DNA of 64,000 nucleotides from Myxococcus qinghaiensis (GTDB lineage: Bacteria; Myxococcota; Myxococcia; Myxococcales; Myxococcaceae). The position numbers and the translations under genes were made by a program. Under the pieces are notes generated by a model that saw nothing but the letters and a program-made list of their open reading frames with translations, ran no database searches and had not been told where the DNA came from. Positions within the stretch are counted from its first letter, which is position 1, and the number at the start of each line of letters is the position of its first letter. This document shows, in pieces, positions 34,801-42,345 of this stretch. Location: positions 1 to 64,000 of the forward strand of contig NZ_JAKCFA010000026.1 of NCBI RefSeq assembly GCF_024198215.1. The letters are read 5' to 3'.

Positions 34801-35173
34801 CGAGGTGTCCTGGATGGACTTCACGAAGTTCACGTTGTCGAGGCCAAGGCCCACACGCGCCGAGTACTTCACGCCGCAGCAGTTCGAGTTGCTGCGCTCA
34901 CAGCAACTCGCGGCGGGGGGGCCCCCCATCATCGTCAAGGACTCCTCCGGGAACACGGTGCAGATGACGCTGGACCAGGTGCGCCAGCTCATGGGCGACC
35001 GCCCGTTCGACATCACCGCCGAGGTGGCGGCGCCGGTCGAGAGTCAGGTGGGCCTCGCCTCGTTCTACATGAGCCCCAAACACCAGGAGGAGCCCATCGT
35101 CGGCTCCATTGGCCCCGACGGCATCATCTCCCTCACCGTCCTCTATGAAGGCACGCTGCCCCCGCAGCCTTAG
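31889..35173 (+). CDS. candidate polymorphic toxin: Pro-rich start, papain-like domain, hydrophobic segment, ART-like C-terminus
   Basis: The 1094-residue product starts at the ATG at 31889, six bases after GAGGGGG. Residues 9-37 are almost all Pro with Lys/Ala. Residues about 90-165 have a papain-like triad layout: Cys96 in RNCLDAVGDW, His133 in TTGHAVIRQG, Asp144 in FDPSTGRSY. A long helical, Ala-rich region (about 170-680) is followed by a Gly/Ala hydrophobic stretch at about 685-745. The end, from about 885, starts with HGYRGMRDIGIDDLENIITTG and includes EHVVMLTRNPNLAEAW, the arrangement of Y/H-R core and later strand seen in ADP-ribosyltransferase-like domains. No signal peptide. No adjacent immunity gene. 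A toxin role is inference. Confidence 0.62.
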   Translation: MSTIKRDPQPLPLPPPPPPKPKAEAKPPPPPPPPPAPTVQRGGFFGADTLSLSTQGNTSRKPPSQLLAMDGVVAPSTTAPATTLLTENTRDAQRNCLDAVGDWLALATPQLRARSEVLILRDTRSGAEGTTGHAVIRQGESIFDPSTGRSYANFKEFNAAGHYQLVHTTSGSAMQRVLSTPAGSPERQQALDAARIPAAVQNMLVADTKEGRPLTAQQQAALDEAVQALPPNPTAQDIGAIIDDQDAFWLDSGEQNPQALAALTTAMVSRYAPPRGPQADLLGFSTAMQQLSTAAGGFTPEMSAAVASAALDPALATRGLHTGEIAAFALQSATTPDAAQAVLDTVGPDRMESFVASLGLNPTDSSDATFLNSGSRMLALNGFMNVASGMPGTEGVPNGVQASFFLTVARQAGPRPLENADFREALGKGLGTVYAMGDAALARTESARMGELLRNGHVGDLLQSATPEQRDGLLVAFLDNRQLTAELVDHHNGNLATAVAFIQLESVTEGLTGAFGPDGQVPMGPDGLPLILPDAVIPAPPPDVLARHPAVAALGDPLSAGTVALAVQSGQLTPAQAADYLDDLAGLSSNLANPDMGRYGADGLTAGVIHVLNGGNPIEKSRLNEYAALNADSLSALADLVRASDDPAYVAQAMTAAGAQDATFRASLPGYGDSIAAMGESVQGRRRLIIAGVGMVASMAAPILAAAAIPATTTLAVGGVTLGTATLQAGAAGLTSTLVSTALNAGNQYDATGELHLGNAVAGGVVDGLTTYFGMRMSIVAAARGQSGLGTVLRGATLDGLGGVGAYALGTPGALEGIFKGDPQFVNTAALQGGVSFGSSFVLSSLMDLPGVDTQPRPGNIVLDGVGVFTPMPRFGASAAGSRVHGYRGMRDIGIDDLENIITTGLHPRTVRTGQLEEGAIENMPFFQRFWMAVQESAGKQGTVGEHVVMLTRNPNLAEAWARETPVNAQGEVSWMDFTKFTLSRPRPTRAEYFTPQQFELLRSQQLAAGGPPIIVKDSSGNTVQMTLDQVRQLMGDRPFDITAEVAAPVESQVGLASFYMSPKHQEEPIVGSIGPDGIISLTVLYEGTLPPQP

Positions 35174-36048
35174 TCCTTCAAGGTGCGGAACACGGCGGGC
35201 AGCTCCTGCTCACCCAGGCCCGCGCCCACGGCCCGCCGGTAGTTCTCCAGGAGCTCCCGGGGGAAGCGCGTGCTGATGCGCGCGTCCCCGCTCAGCCGGA
35301 CGATGTGCTCGATGGCCGCGACGTGGGTGTTCAGGCTGCACTGGGCCCCCGAGAAGTCGTCGCGCGCAATCATGTCCTGAGCGGCGTCGGCCGTGACGGA
35401 GATGAGCCCCAGGAATGAGTTCTTCTGGGCGAAGAAGGCCTGGGGGTCCAAGCCCTCGGCCTTGCACATCGCCGCCGCGTGGAGGACCGCCAGGGAGCCT
35501 CCGTAATAGGCCTCCAGGATCGCGCAGTCGAGCGTCGCGGCGGCGCCAATCTTCTCGTCGACGTAGACGGAGTTCTTGGCGATCGCCTGGAGTGTCGGAT
35601 GGTGCCGGTCGAAGACCGCGCGAGACCCGGCGTAGAAGACGGTGGCGTAGTCGGTGGCCACGAAGGCGGGATAGGCGAGGATGGCGGCATCCAGGTAGTC
35701 CACGCCGTGCGCCCTCGCCCACTCCAGTCCGCTCCGCGCGTCCGCGGGTGAGCCGCTGGTGAGCTGCACGAGCGTCGTCCCGGTGAGCGCCGCCGCGACG
35801 TCCTTCGAGGAGAACAGCTCCGCGCAGGCCGCGTAGTTCGACAGCGAGGCGACCACCAGCTCGCGTCCCGCGACGGCCTCGGTCAGCGACTCGAACGCCA
35901 GGGTGCCACCACCCACGGCCCTGGCCTTGCTCGCCGTCCGGTTCCAGACCGCGACCTCGTGACCCGCCGCGGCAAAGGCTCGCGCCAGCGCCGTTCCCAT
36001 CAGCCCACTGCCAATCACCGCGATTTTCGTCTGACGGCTGGAAGTCAT
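35170..36048 (-). CDS. imine-reductase-like NAD(P)-dependent oxidoreductase
   Basis: The 292-residue product starts at the ATG at 36048 after CAGGAG. The NAD(P) fold starts KIAVIGSGLMGTALARAF near 8-25 with VWNRT near 34 (NADP-type). The middle GVDYLDAAILAYP near 115-127 and the C-terminal helical bundle with LDCAILEAYYGGSLAVLHAA near 175-195 are the layout of imine reductases, a branch of the 6-phosphogluconate/beta-hydroxyacid dehydrogenase family. Length fits. It lies downstream of an HxlR regulator on the same strand. Its stop overlaps the toxin gene's stop by two bases in a tail-to-tail arrangement, with no terminator between. Confidence 0.85.
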   Translation of the reverse strand: MTSSRQTKIAVIGSGLMGTALARAFAAAGHEVAVWNRTASKARAVGGGTLAFESLTEAVAGRELVVASLSNYAACAELFSSKDVAAALTGTTLVQLTSGSPADARSGLEWARAHGVDYLDAAILAYPAFVATDYATVFYAGSRAVFDRHHPTLQAIAKNSVYVDEKIGAAATLDCAILEAYYGGSLAVLHAAAMCKAEGLDPQAFFAQKNSFLGLISVTADAAQDMIARDDFSGAQCSLNTHVAAIEHIVRLSGDARISTRFPRELLENYRRAVGAGLGEQELPAVFRTLKD

Positions 36049-36207
36049 CTTCGCGCTCCTGTGGCTTCGCTCGAATGCCGCACCCCCATCGGTGCCCGAG
36101 GAAGAGACCACAGCTCCGGAAGGAATTGACCCAGGATGTTTTTGTCCGGATGTCATTCATTGCCACCTGGACAGAAGTCCTGAGGTCCAGGCCTTGATAT
36201 TGGATGT

Positions 36208-36618
36208 TCACTGCCGCGGCTCCGCGCTCGCGCGAGCATGAGGCCCCGTCTTTCGAGCGCGACTCGTGGTGGACGTCACGGGCTCGTCGAGCGCGCTGAG
36301 CTCGGCGGCGTGGAGCCGGCCCCAGTCACAGAGCGCGCCCACGATGGGGCGCAGGCTGAGCCCGAGCGCGGTGGCCGTATAGACGACGCGCGGCGGCACC
36401 TCGGCGAACACCTCGCGGCTCACGATTCCGTGCGTCTCCATCTCGCGGAGCTGCTGCACCAGGACCTTCTGGCTCACGCCTGGAATCACGCGCCGCAGCT
36501 CCGAGAGCCGCTTGGGGCCCTCGAAGAGGAAGTACAGGACGAAGACCTTCCAGCGCCCACCAATCACCTTCAGCGCGCGCTCCGCCGGAACCAGCGGGAG
36601 CTCCTTCATGATCGGCAT
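36208..36618 (-). CDS. HxlR-family winged-helix regulator
   Basis: The 136-residue product starts at the ATG at 36618. The HxlR fold is clear: ERALKVIGGRWKVFVLYFLF near 13-32, the recognition region LSELRRVIPGVSQKVLVQQLREME near 38-61, and the wing VPPRVVYTATALG near 74-86. The last 30 residues are Arg/Ser/Thr-rich and beyond the family. HxlR proteins often respond to aldehydes, quinones or redox signals. It is divergent from the SDR at 36741 and upstream of the imine-reductase-like gene on its own strand, so both may be targets. Confidence 0.92.
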   Translation of the reverse strand: MPIMKELPLVPAERALKVIGGRWKVFVLYFLFEGPKRLSELRRVIPGVSQKVLVQQLREMETHGIVSREVFAEVPPRVVYTATALGLSLRPIVGALCDWGRLHAAELSALDEPVTSTTSRARKTGPHARASAEPRQ

Positions 36619-36740
36619 GGTTACCTCCAGGTGCCCAGGGAACGAAGACGTCCGTATGGGGTGAACTTGTCTGTAGTCGCGACCCGGGAGCGTAGGAACA
36701 CTTCGTGCCAGAAATCACGCGACTCCCGAAAGGAATTCCC

Positions 36741-37517
36741 ATGTCTGTTGGCACGAAGCCTTCTCCCACCCCGATTGCCCTCATCACCGGAGGAAGCCGA
36801 GGCCTTGGCCGGGCCACGGCGCTGGCGCTCGCCGACCGGGGGATGGACGTCATCCTCACCTGGCGCACGGGGCGCGACGAGGCGAACGCCGTCGTCACGG
36901 CCATCCGAGCCAAGGGCCGCCTGGCCGTCGCCCTTCAGCTCGACGTGGGCAAGGCGGGCACCTTCGAGGCGTTCGCCACCGAGGTCCGCGACGCGCTGAA
37001 GCAGACCTGGTCTCGCGAGCGCTTCGACTCCCTGGTCAACAACGCGGGCATCGGCGGCTACTCGCCCTTCATCGAGACGTCAGAGGCCAGCTTCGACGAG
37101 CTGGTCGCGGTGCACTTCAAGGGCACGTTCTTCCTGACGCAGAAGCTCCTGCCCCTGATGGCGGACGGCGGGCGCATCGTCAACATGTCGAGCGGGCTCG
37201 CGCGCTACGCGTACCCGGGCCTCTCGACCTACTCCGCCGTCAAGGGCGCCGTCGAGGTGCTCACCCGGGTGCTCGCCGTGGAGCTGGGCCCGCGCCGCAT
37301 CGCGGTGAACGTCGTCGCGCCGGGAGGAATCGACACGGACTTCGGAGGCGGCGTCATGCGAGACCCCACGCTCCAGAAGACCGTCGCGGCGGAGACTCCG
37401 CTCGGGCGAGTGGGCCAACCCGACGACGTGGCGGGCGTCATCGCGATGCTGCTCGCCCCTGAAACCGGCTGGGTCACCGGCCAGCGCATCGAAGTCACGG
37501 GCGGCTACCGCCTCTGA
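36741..37517 (+). CDS. SDR-family oxidoreductase
   Basis: The 258-residue product starts at the ATG at 36741 after AAAGGA. TGGSRGLG (about 15-22), NNAGIGG (about 98-104), MSSG with catalytic Ser (about 147-150) and YSAVK (about 162-166) are present, and the C-terminus reads WVTGQRIEVTGGYRL. It is a classical FabG-like SDR, NADP(H)-dependent by the TWR after strand 2. It is divergent from the HxlR gene, 122 bp apart, a pairing common for redox- or aldehyde-responsive units. The substrate is unknown. Confidence 0.93.
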   Translation: MSVGTKPSPTPIALITGGSRGLGRATALALADRGMDVILTWRTGRDEANAVVTAIRAKGRLAVALQLDVGKAGTFEAFATEVRDALKQTWSRERFDSLVNNAGIGGYSPFIETSEASFDELVAVHFKGTFFLTQKLLPLMADGGRIVNMSSGLARYAYPGLSTYSAVKGAVEVLTRVLAVELGPRRIAVNVVAPGGIDTDFGGGVMRDPTLQKTVAAETPLGRVGQPDDVAGVIAMLLAPETGWVTGQRIEVTGGYRL

Positions 37518-37707
37518 GAAGCAGCGCGCCCCCAAAGAGCCCGTCGTGTCGTCGCCGACAACACACGGGACCACAGGGAGTCGCCCAAGTTGAAGGGTGA
37601 GTCAGGATTCACTGAGCCCCGCCCCGGGCCGTCCACGGGCCGGCTCCGGGAGTCCTGGCGTTTGCTTCCAGTGGACGCGGAGGCGGGACACCGCCTTGAA
37701 TCAGCCC

Positions 37708-38958
37708 ATGACGCGCAGATTCGGGGAGCGGTTGGTGCTGGAGGGCGTGCTGACGCCGGAGCTGTTGTCCCGGGCGCTCGCCCATCAGCAGGAGACCGGG
37801 CAGAAGCTGGGTGAGTGCCTGGTGCGGCTGGGCGTGGACGAGACGCCCATCCTGCGCATGCTGGCGCGGGAGCTCCAGACGCGCTTCGTCTCCACGGAGA
37901 AGCTGGCCCAGGCGACGGTGGGCCCCGCCCTGCTGGAGCAGGTGCCGGTGCGGCTGGCGGAGGGCTTCGACTTCATGCCGCTGCGGCTGACGCAGGGCGT
38001 GCTCAGCGTGGCCATCGCGGAGCCCCAGCGGCAGCGCGCGCTGGAGGAGATTGCGCGCACGGTGGGCGCAACCCAGGTGCTGCCCTTCGTCGCGATTCGC
38101 AGGTCCATCCGCGCGGCCATCCGCAAGCACTACTACGCGGTGGCGGACGCCTTCGAGCACCCACCGGAAGACGACGCCTGTCCCCACTGCGGCGCGCCCA
38201 CGCTCCCCAAGGACTTCCAGTGTCCGCGCTGCGAGCTGCTGCTGGTGCGCCACGTCGAGGACCTGCCGCCTCGCGACAACGTGTCGCTGGTGCGCGCCCT
38301 GCTGACCCAGCCCGAGCGCAATGGCACCTCCGGGACGCCCCGAGCCCCCCAGACGGAGGCCACCCGCGCCTCGGCGTTCGATGCCCCCACCGGAGGCGCC
38401 AACGCACGGCCCTTCCTCGTCGGAGGCCTGAAGATCGCGAACCTGAAGCTCAGTCCCTTCGAGGCCTATGTGCTGTCGCTGGTGGACGGACACACGTCCC
38501 TGGCGGACCTGTCGCTCATCACCCAGCTCGCGGAGGTGGAGCTGCGCGCGCTCTTCGCGTCCCTGGAGGAGCGAGGTGTCACCCAGCTCTACGAGGTCGC
38601 TCCGCCGACGGCACGGCCCGCGCCGCGGCCGGTGACCCAGGCCCCCGTCCCTCGCGCGGAGGATGCGAACGAGGACCTGCTCCAGCGCGTCATCCGGATG
38701 GAGCAGGAAGGCCGGTGGTCGGAGGCCATGGAGCTGCTGGAGCGGGGCATCGGCCTGCTGCCCTCACCCGCCCCGCTCTACAACCGGCTGGGGATGATTG
38801 TCGTCAACCACCACCGCGACTACGCGCGCGCCACCGCCCTGTTCCAGAAGGCGGCCGACCTGGAGCCGGAGAACAACCTCTACACCATGAACCTCTACTC
38901 GGTGATGTGCCTCCTCGCGGATGCCACCAACGCGGGACAGAAGAAGGCGCGACACTGA
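37708..38958 (+). CDS. GspE N-domain / zinc ribbon / TPR protein
   Basis: The 416-residue product is taken from the ATG at 37708; a TTG at 37696 is an alternative. Residues about 1-140 match the GSPII_E N-terminal (MshEN) domain: FGERLVLEGVLTPELLSRALAHQQ and LARELQTRFV, ending with a VLPFVAI strand. A zinc ribbon follows with Cys158, Cys161, Cys172 and Cys175 (CPHCG, CPRC). Residues about 220-310 contain a PATAN/DUF4388-like segment (FEAYVLSLVDGHTSLADL). The last 90 residues are TPR-like helices (LLQRVIRMEQEGRW, LYNRLGMIV, LFQKAADLEPEN). No ATPase domain. MshEN domains bind c-di-GMP in other proteins; whether this one does is unknown. Confidence 0.85.
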   Translation: MTRRFGERLVLEGVLTPELLSRALAHQQETGQKLGECLVRLGVDETPILRMLARELQTRFVSTEKLAQATVGPALLEQVPVRLAEGFDFMPLRLTQGVLSVAIAEPQRQRALEEIARTVGATQVLPFVAIRRSIRAAIRKHYYAVADAFEHPPEDDACPHCGAPTLPKDFQCPRCELLLVRHVEDLPPRDNVSLVRALLTQPERNGTSGTPRAPQTEATRASAFDAPTGGANARPFLVGGLKIANLKLSPFEAYVLSLVDGHTSLADLSLITQLAEVELRALFASLEERGVTQLYEVAPPTARPAPRPVTQAPVPRAEDANEDLLQRVIRMEQEGRWSEAMELLERGIGLLPSPAPLYNRLGMIVVNHHRDYARATALFQKAADLEPENNLYTMNLYSVMCLLADATNAGQKKARH

Positions 38959-39024
38959 GCCAGCCCACCCGGAGCTAGGTGTACTATTGACACGAAGCTG
39001 GGCGCTTGCGACACTGGCTTCGCC

Positions 39025-40308
39025 ATGGACACTGCCTTCGTCGCCTTCATCCCGCTCTCGAACTGGCTGCGTGGATTCGATCGCTACCGCATGCGGTACT
39101 CGAAGGCGTCCATCTCCGAGTCGACCTTCCCGGACGCGTTCTACATGTTGAGGGAGGACGAGCCCTGGACGCCCGGGCTCGACAAGGCGCGGCGGCTGGT
39201 GGCGAAGCTCGGTCGCGCGAAGGACCGCGTCGTCGCGCTGCGCGCGCGGCTGCCGACGTCCGGGGCGCGGGCGATGCGCCCCAACGACACCACCGGCACG
39301 GGAATCGGCTGGCGCTGGCCCGCGCCCGACGTGCCGCTGAGCGGCGTGGCCTGGGTCGACGACGCCGGCACGCTGCGGCCCACCCTTCACGAGGAGGTCA
39401 CCGCCCAGGCCTTCCTGCTCGACGACACGGGCCTGTCGCCCTGGGCCGAGTGTCGGCCTCGCACCTTCTCCGTGCTGCCCGTGGCGAAGGCCTGTCAGGC
39501 GAAGTGCGCGTTCTGCTTCTCGAAGGCCAGCGCCTCCGACCTCGCGCGGCAGCGCGGCGCCTCGCTCCAGGAGCAGTTGCACTGGGCGGACCTCGCGCGA
39601 GCACGGGGGGCGGAGCGCGCCGTCATCACCGGCGGCGGCGAGCCCACCCTGCTGCCGCCAAGCCAGCTGCGCGCCCTGGTCCAGGGCCTCGCCGAGCGCT
39701 TCTCGAAGACGCTGTTGATCACCAACGGCGCGCGGCTGGACGCCGAGCAGCTGCACGCCTTGCGCGACGCGGGCCTCGCCACGCTGGCCGTCAGTCGGCA
39801 CGGCGTCACCCGGGAGGACGACGCGCGCATCATGGGCCTGTCCGTCGACTCGGGGGCGCTCGCGCGCGCCTTTGGCCTTCGCAGCCGGGCCATCTGCGTG
39901 CTCCAGCGCGGCGGAGTCGATGACGTGGCCAAGGTCCACGCCTACCTGGAGCGCAGCGCGCGCGAAGGGTTCCACGAGGTCTGCTTCAAGGAGCTCTACG
40001 TCTCCAGCCTCTCCGAGAACGCCTGGGCGCCCAGCGCGGTGAACCGGTACTGCGAAGCGAACCAGGTGCCGCTCGAGGTGGTGCTCCGCGCGATGGACGC
40101 GGGCGGCTTCACGAAGGTCACCGAGTTGCCGTGGGGCAGCCCGGTGTTCGAGGGCGAGGTCGCCGGACGCGTGCTGCGCGTCGCGGCCTACACCGAGCCC
40201 TCCGTCGGCTGGGAGCGGACCCACCGGCGGGTGCGCTCGTGGAACCTCATGAGCGATGGGACCTGCCTGGCCTCGTTGGAAGACCCGGCCTCGGAGCTGC
40301 GCCGATGA
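39025..40308 (+). CDS. radical SAM enzyme, unknown pathway
   Basis: The 427-residue product has a [4Fe-4S]-SAM motif Cys157-x3-Cys161-x2-Cys164 (ACQAKCAFCF). After it come the SAM-binding GGGEPTLLP near 200-208 and ITNGARL near 230, as in the MoaA/PqqE-type barrel. The N-terminal 150 residues are not part of the barrel and have no metal-binding Cys (a glycine/Trp-rich block TGIGWRWPAPDVPLSGVAW). The C-terminal 120 residues have no further Cys cluster, so no SPASM domain is visible. Its TGA overlaps the ATG of the PLP gene at 40305, which implies coupled translation and a shared pathway. Substrate unknown; a carbon skeleton change before transamination would fit, by inference. Confidence 0.88.
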   Translation: MDTAFVAFIPLSNWLRGFDRYRMRYSKASISESTFPDAFYMLREDEPWTPGLDKARRLVAKLGRAKDRVVALRARLPTSGARAMRPNDTTGTGIGWRWPAPDVPLSGVAWVDDAGTLRPTLHEEVTAQAFLLDDTGLSPWAECRPRTFSVLPVAKACQAKCAFCFSKASASDLARQRGASLQEQLHWADLARARGAERAVITGGGEPTLLPPSQLRALVQGLAERFSKTLLITNGARLDAEQLHALRDAGLATLAVSRHGVTREDDARIMGLSVDSGALARAFGLRSRAICVLQRGGVDDVAKVHAYLERSAREGFHEVCFKELYVSSLSENAWAPSAVNRYCEANQVPLEVVLRAMDAGGFTKVTELPWGSPVFEGEVAGRVLRVAAYTEPSVGWERTHRRVRSWNLMSDGTCLASLEDPASELRR

Positions 40309-41273
40309 AACACGACGCCTTCCTCTCGCTGCGTGACGCGTGGCGCGACAAGCGCCCGGAGCTGGTCGACCTGGCGGAGCTCAACGTCTACCGCAGCCTC
40401 GCACCGACGTTCGCCGCCATCGAGCCGTCGATACATCCTGAAGCACCGTATCGGTGTCACATCGCCGAGCGATTCCTCTCACACCTCGGGCTGGATGCCC
40501 AGCTCAAGTCCCGGACGCAGGTCAGTCACGGCGTGCGGCGTTCCTTGCGCGCGTTGTTCGGTTGGCTGGCTTCACGCAACGCCCGCGTCGGAGTTCCCGA
40601 CGACGTGTATCCGGTGTACCTCCAGCTCGCCGAGGACGCAGGAGTCGAAGTCGTCCGCTTCCCGGCGCGAGAGGGACTCCCCCCGCTCGACGCACTCGAC
40701 GCGCTCCTCCTCTGCGAGCCGCTCAAGCCCTGGGGGCGCACGCCGGAGAGCGAAGAAGCCGAGCAGGTGGAGCGCTGGGTTCGCGCCGAGCCCGACAGGC
40801 GTGTGTTGCTCATCGACTCCGCCTACGCGACACCTCCGACGGCGTGGACGCAACGGCTGATTCACGAGGACCTCGCGTTCGTCCTCGCCTCGCTCTCGAA
40901 GGGCTGGCTCCTCCCCGACCACGTCGGCCTGTGCATCACCCCTTCGCGCTGGCGACAGGACGCACGCGCCGTGTTCGCGCCCCTGCCGAAAGACGAACGA
41001 AAGCTGCGCATCGGCTACGCGGCCCTCACGGAGCATGCGTCAAGACCTCGACAGGTCAGCGAGCTCCTGGAGGAGCGGGCCCACGCCCTGGATGCGTTCA
41101 CCGCCAGTCGGCCCGAGCTCCGGGGCTCCTCCTGCGTCGGCTACTTCGCCACCTCGCGGTGCTCCTTCGAGGAGCTCCTGGAACAAGGTGTCCTCGGCGT
41201 GCCTGCCTCCGTCTTCGGCGGCCCCGCGCGGGTGAGCATTCTTTCGAGCCTGCGAGCCTGTCCGCGACCGTGA
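40305..41273 (+). CDS. PLP-dependent aminotransferase-like protein coupled to the radical SAM gene
   Basis: The 322-residue product starts at the ATG at 40305 in an ATGA overlap. It has the fold-type I aminotransferase landmarks: Asp171 in LLIDSAYATPP (pairs with the PLP pyridine N), and Lys199 in LASLSKGWLLPDHVG (Schiff-base Lys). The N-terminus is short: it lacks the first 60 or so residues of typical class I/II aminotransferases and has a SHGVRRSLRALFGWL helix in place of the usual phosphate loop. It is related to histidinol-phosphate or similar aminotransferases but shorter. With the radical SAM enzyme it makes a two-gene unit with no other biosynthetic gene nearby. Confidence 0.85.
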   Translation: MKHDAFLSLRDAWRDKRPELVDLAELNVYRSLAPTFAAIEPSIHPEAPYRCHIAERFLSHLGLDAQLKSRTQVSHGVRRSLRALFGWLASRNARVGVPDDVYPVYLQLAEDAGVEVVRFPAREGLPPLDALDALLLCEPLKPWGRTPESEEAEQVERWVRAEPDRRVLLIDSAYATPPTAWTQRLIHEDLAFVLASLSKGWLLPDHVGLCITPSRWRQDARAVFAPLPKDERKLRIGYAALTEHASRPRQVSELLEERAHALDAFTASRPELRGSSCVGYFATSRCSFEELLEQGVLGVPASVFGGPARVSILSSLRACPRP

Positions 41274-41396
41274 CTCGTTGGATGACCTCTCCACGAGACG
41301 CGTGTCCGACCCAACAAATGTGTCGGATATGTATCGGAGCCGCAATGACGAAATGATTGGAATACATTCAAACCAATCGTGCTATCCTGCTCCGCC

Positions 41397-42158
41397 ATGC
41401 GAACCACACTCTCCCTCTCTTCCCTTGTCCTCGCATCTTCCCTCGTTGTCGGCTGTCTCGGTCCCGAGACGGACACTGACACTGAAGTTCTCCAGGCCGC
41501 CGAGCAGGAAGTCACGGACCCCAACTTCCGCGTCTACAACATCGTCGAGTCCTCACGCACGGCCGGTAACTACGACGGCGTCGCTGGCAATGAGTGCATC
41601 GCCCTGCTGAACCCCGAGCACCGGCTGCGGAAGATCATCCTTGTAACGCCCGCGGCGGCCAACGGCTCCTGCGCGCTCAGCGCCTACACCGCGGGGACCG
41701 CCCTGAGCTTCACGTGGGGTGACACCTCTGTCTATCAGGGCTCGGCTGGCATCGCCGCCATCCGCGCCGCGCTCTCCGACACGGACGGCGCCGTGCACCG
41801 CCTCACCGGGAGCATCACCTCCGAGGCCGCGACGCTGGCCGACATCCAGGCCATGCTCGCGAAGACCGACGCCCAGCAGACCAGCCAGCTCGCCGCCTAC
41901 CCCAACACCCGCGTCCACTCCCTGTATGACTTCGAGGGACAGGAAGAGGTCTACGCCGAGGCCGCCTACCAGTGGGTCCGCGTCACCCAGCCCTGCGAGA
42001 ACCCCGGCACGCCCACGCTGTCGGCCAAGTTCCACAACGGCTTCGTCTACGGCTACTACACCAGCAACACGGGCAGCTGCCACAGCGGCTGGTTCACCCG
42101 GAACCGCACCTACAACCGCAACTGGCGGGTGGTGGGGCAGTACGACTACTCGGAGTGA
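41397..42158 (+). CDS. secreted lipoprotein, unknown
   Basis: The 253-residue product starts at the ATG at 41397. The leader MRTTLSLSSLVLASSLVVGC ends in a VGC lipobox at Cys20. The mature part has Cys pairs around NECIAL and GSCALSAY, and a C-terminal Trp/Tyr/Asn-rich block (FVYGYYTSNTGSCHSGWFT, NRTYNRNWRVVGQYDY). Predicted surface or periplasmic lipid-anchored protein of unknown function. It is preceded by an AT-rich gap (41310-41395), likely its promoter, and followed by the best intrinsic terminator of the window, so it is probably a single-gene unit. Confidence 0.82.
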   Translation: MRTTLSLSSLVLASSLVVGCLGPETDTDTEVLQAAEQEVTDPNFRVYNIVESSRTAGNYDGVAGNECIALLNPEHRLRKIILVTPAAANGSCALSAYTAGTALSFTWGDTSVYQGSAGIAAIRAALSDTDGAVHRLTGSITSEAATLADIQAMLAKTDAQQTSQLAAYPNTRVHSLYDFEGQEEVYAEAAYQWVRVTQPCENPGTPTLSAKFHNGFVYGYYTSNTGSCHSGWFTRNRTYNRNWRVVGQYDYSE

Positions 42159-42195
42159 CGCACCGCGCAACACTCAGCTAAGTTGCTGAAAAAGA

Positions 42196-42226
42196 AGGCC
42201 CTGCCCACCCGGCAGGGCCTTTTTTG
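42196..42226 (+). terminator. intrinsic terminator with U-tract
   Basis: AAGGCCCTGCC at 42196-42206 pairs with GGCAGGGCCTT at 42212-42222 around a CACCC loop, followed by a run of T at 42221-42226. It is preceded by an A-rich tract, so it could also work on the other strand. It follows the lipoprotein stop at 42158. Confidence 0.85.
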
Positions 42227-42345
42227 TGGGGCTCGGGGCCCGACCTGACGCGGGGAATCTTACAGCCTCATAGAAATATCAAGAATCGAGGAAGTGCGTC
42301 GCAACTCATTCGTGGAACTCCCGAGAATTGTCGCAAGGAGCCACC

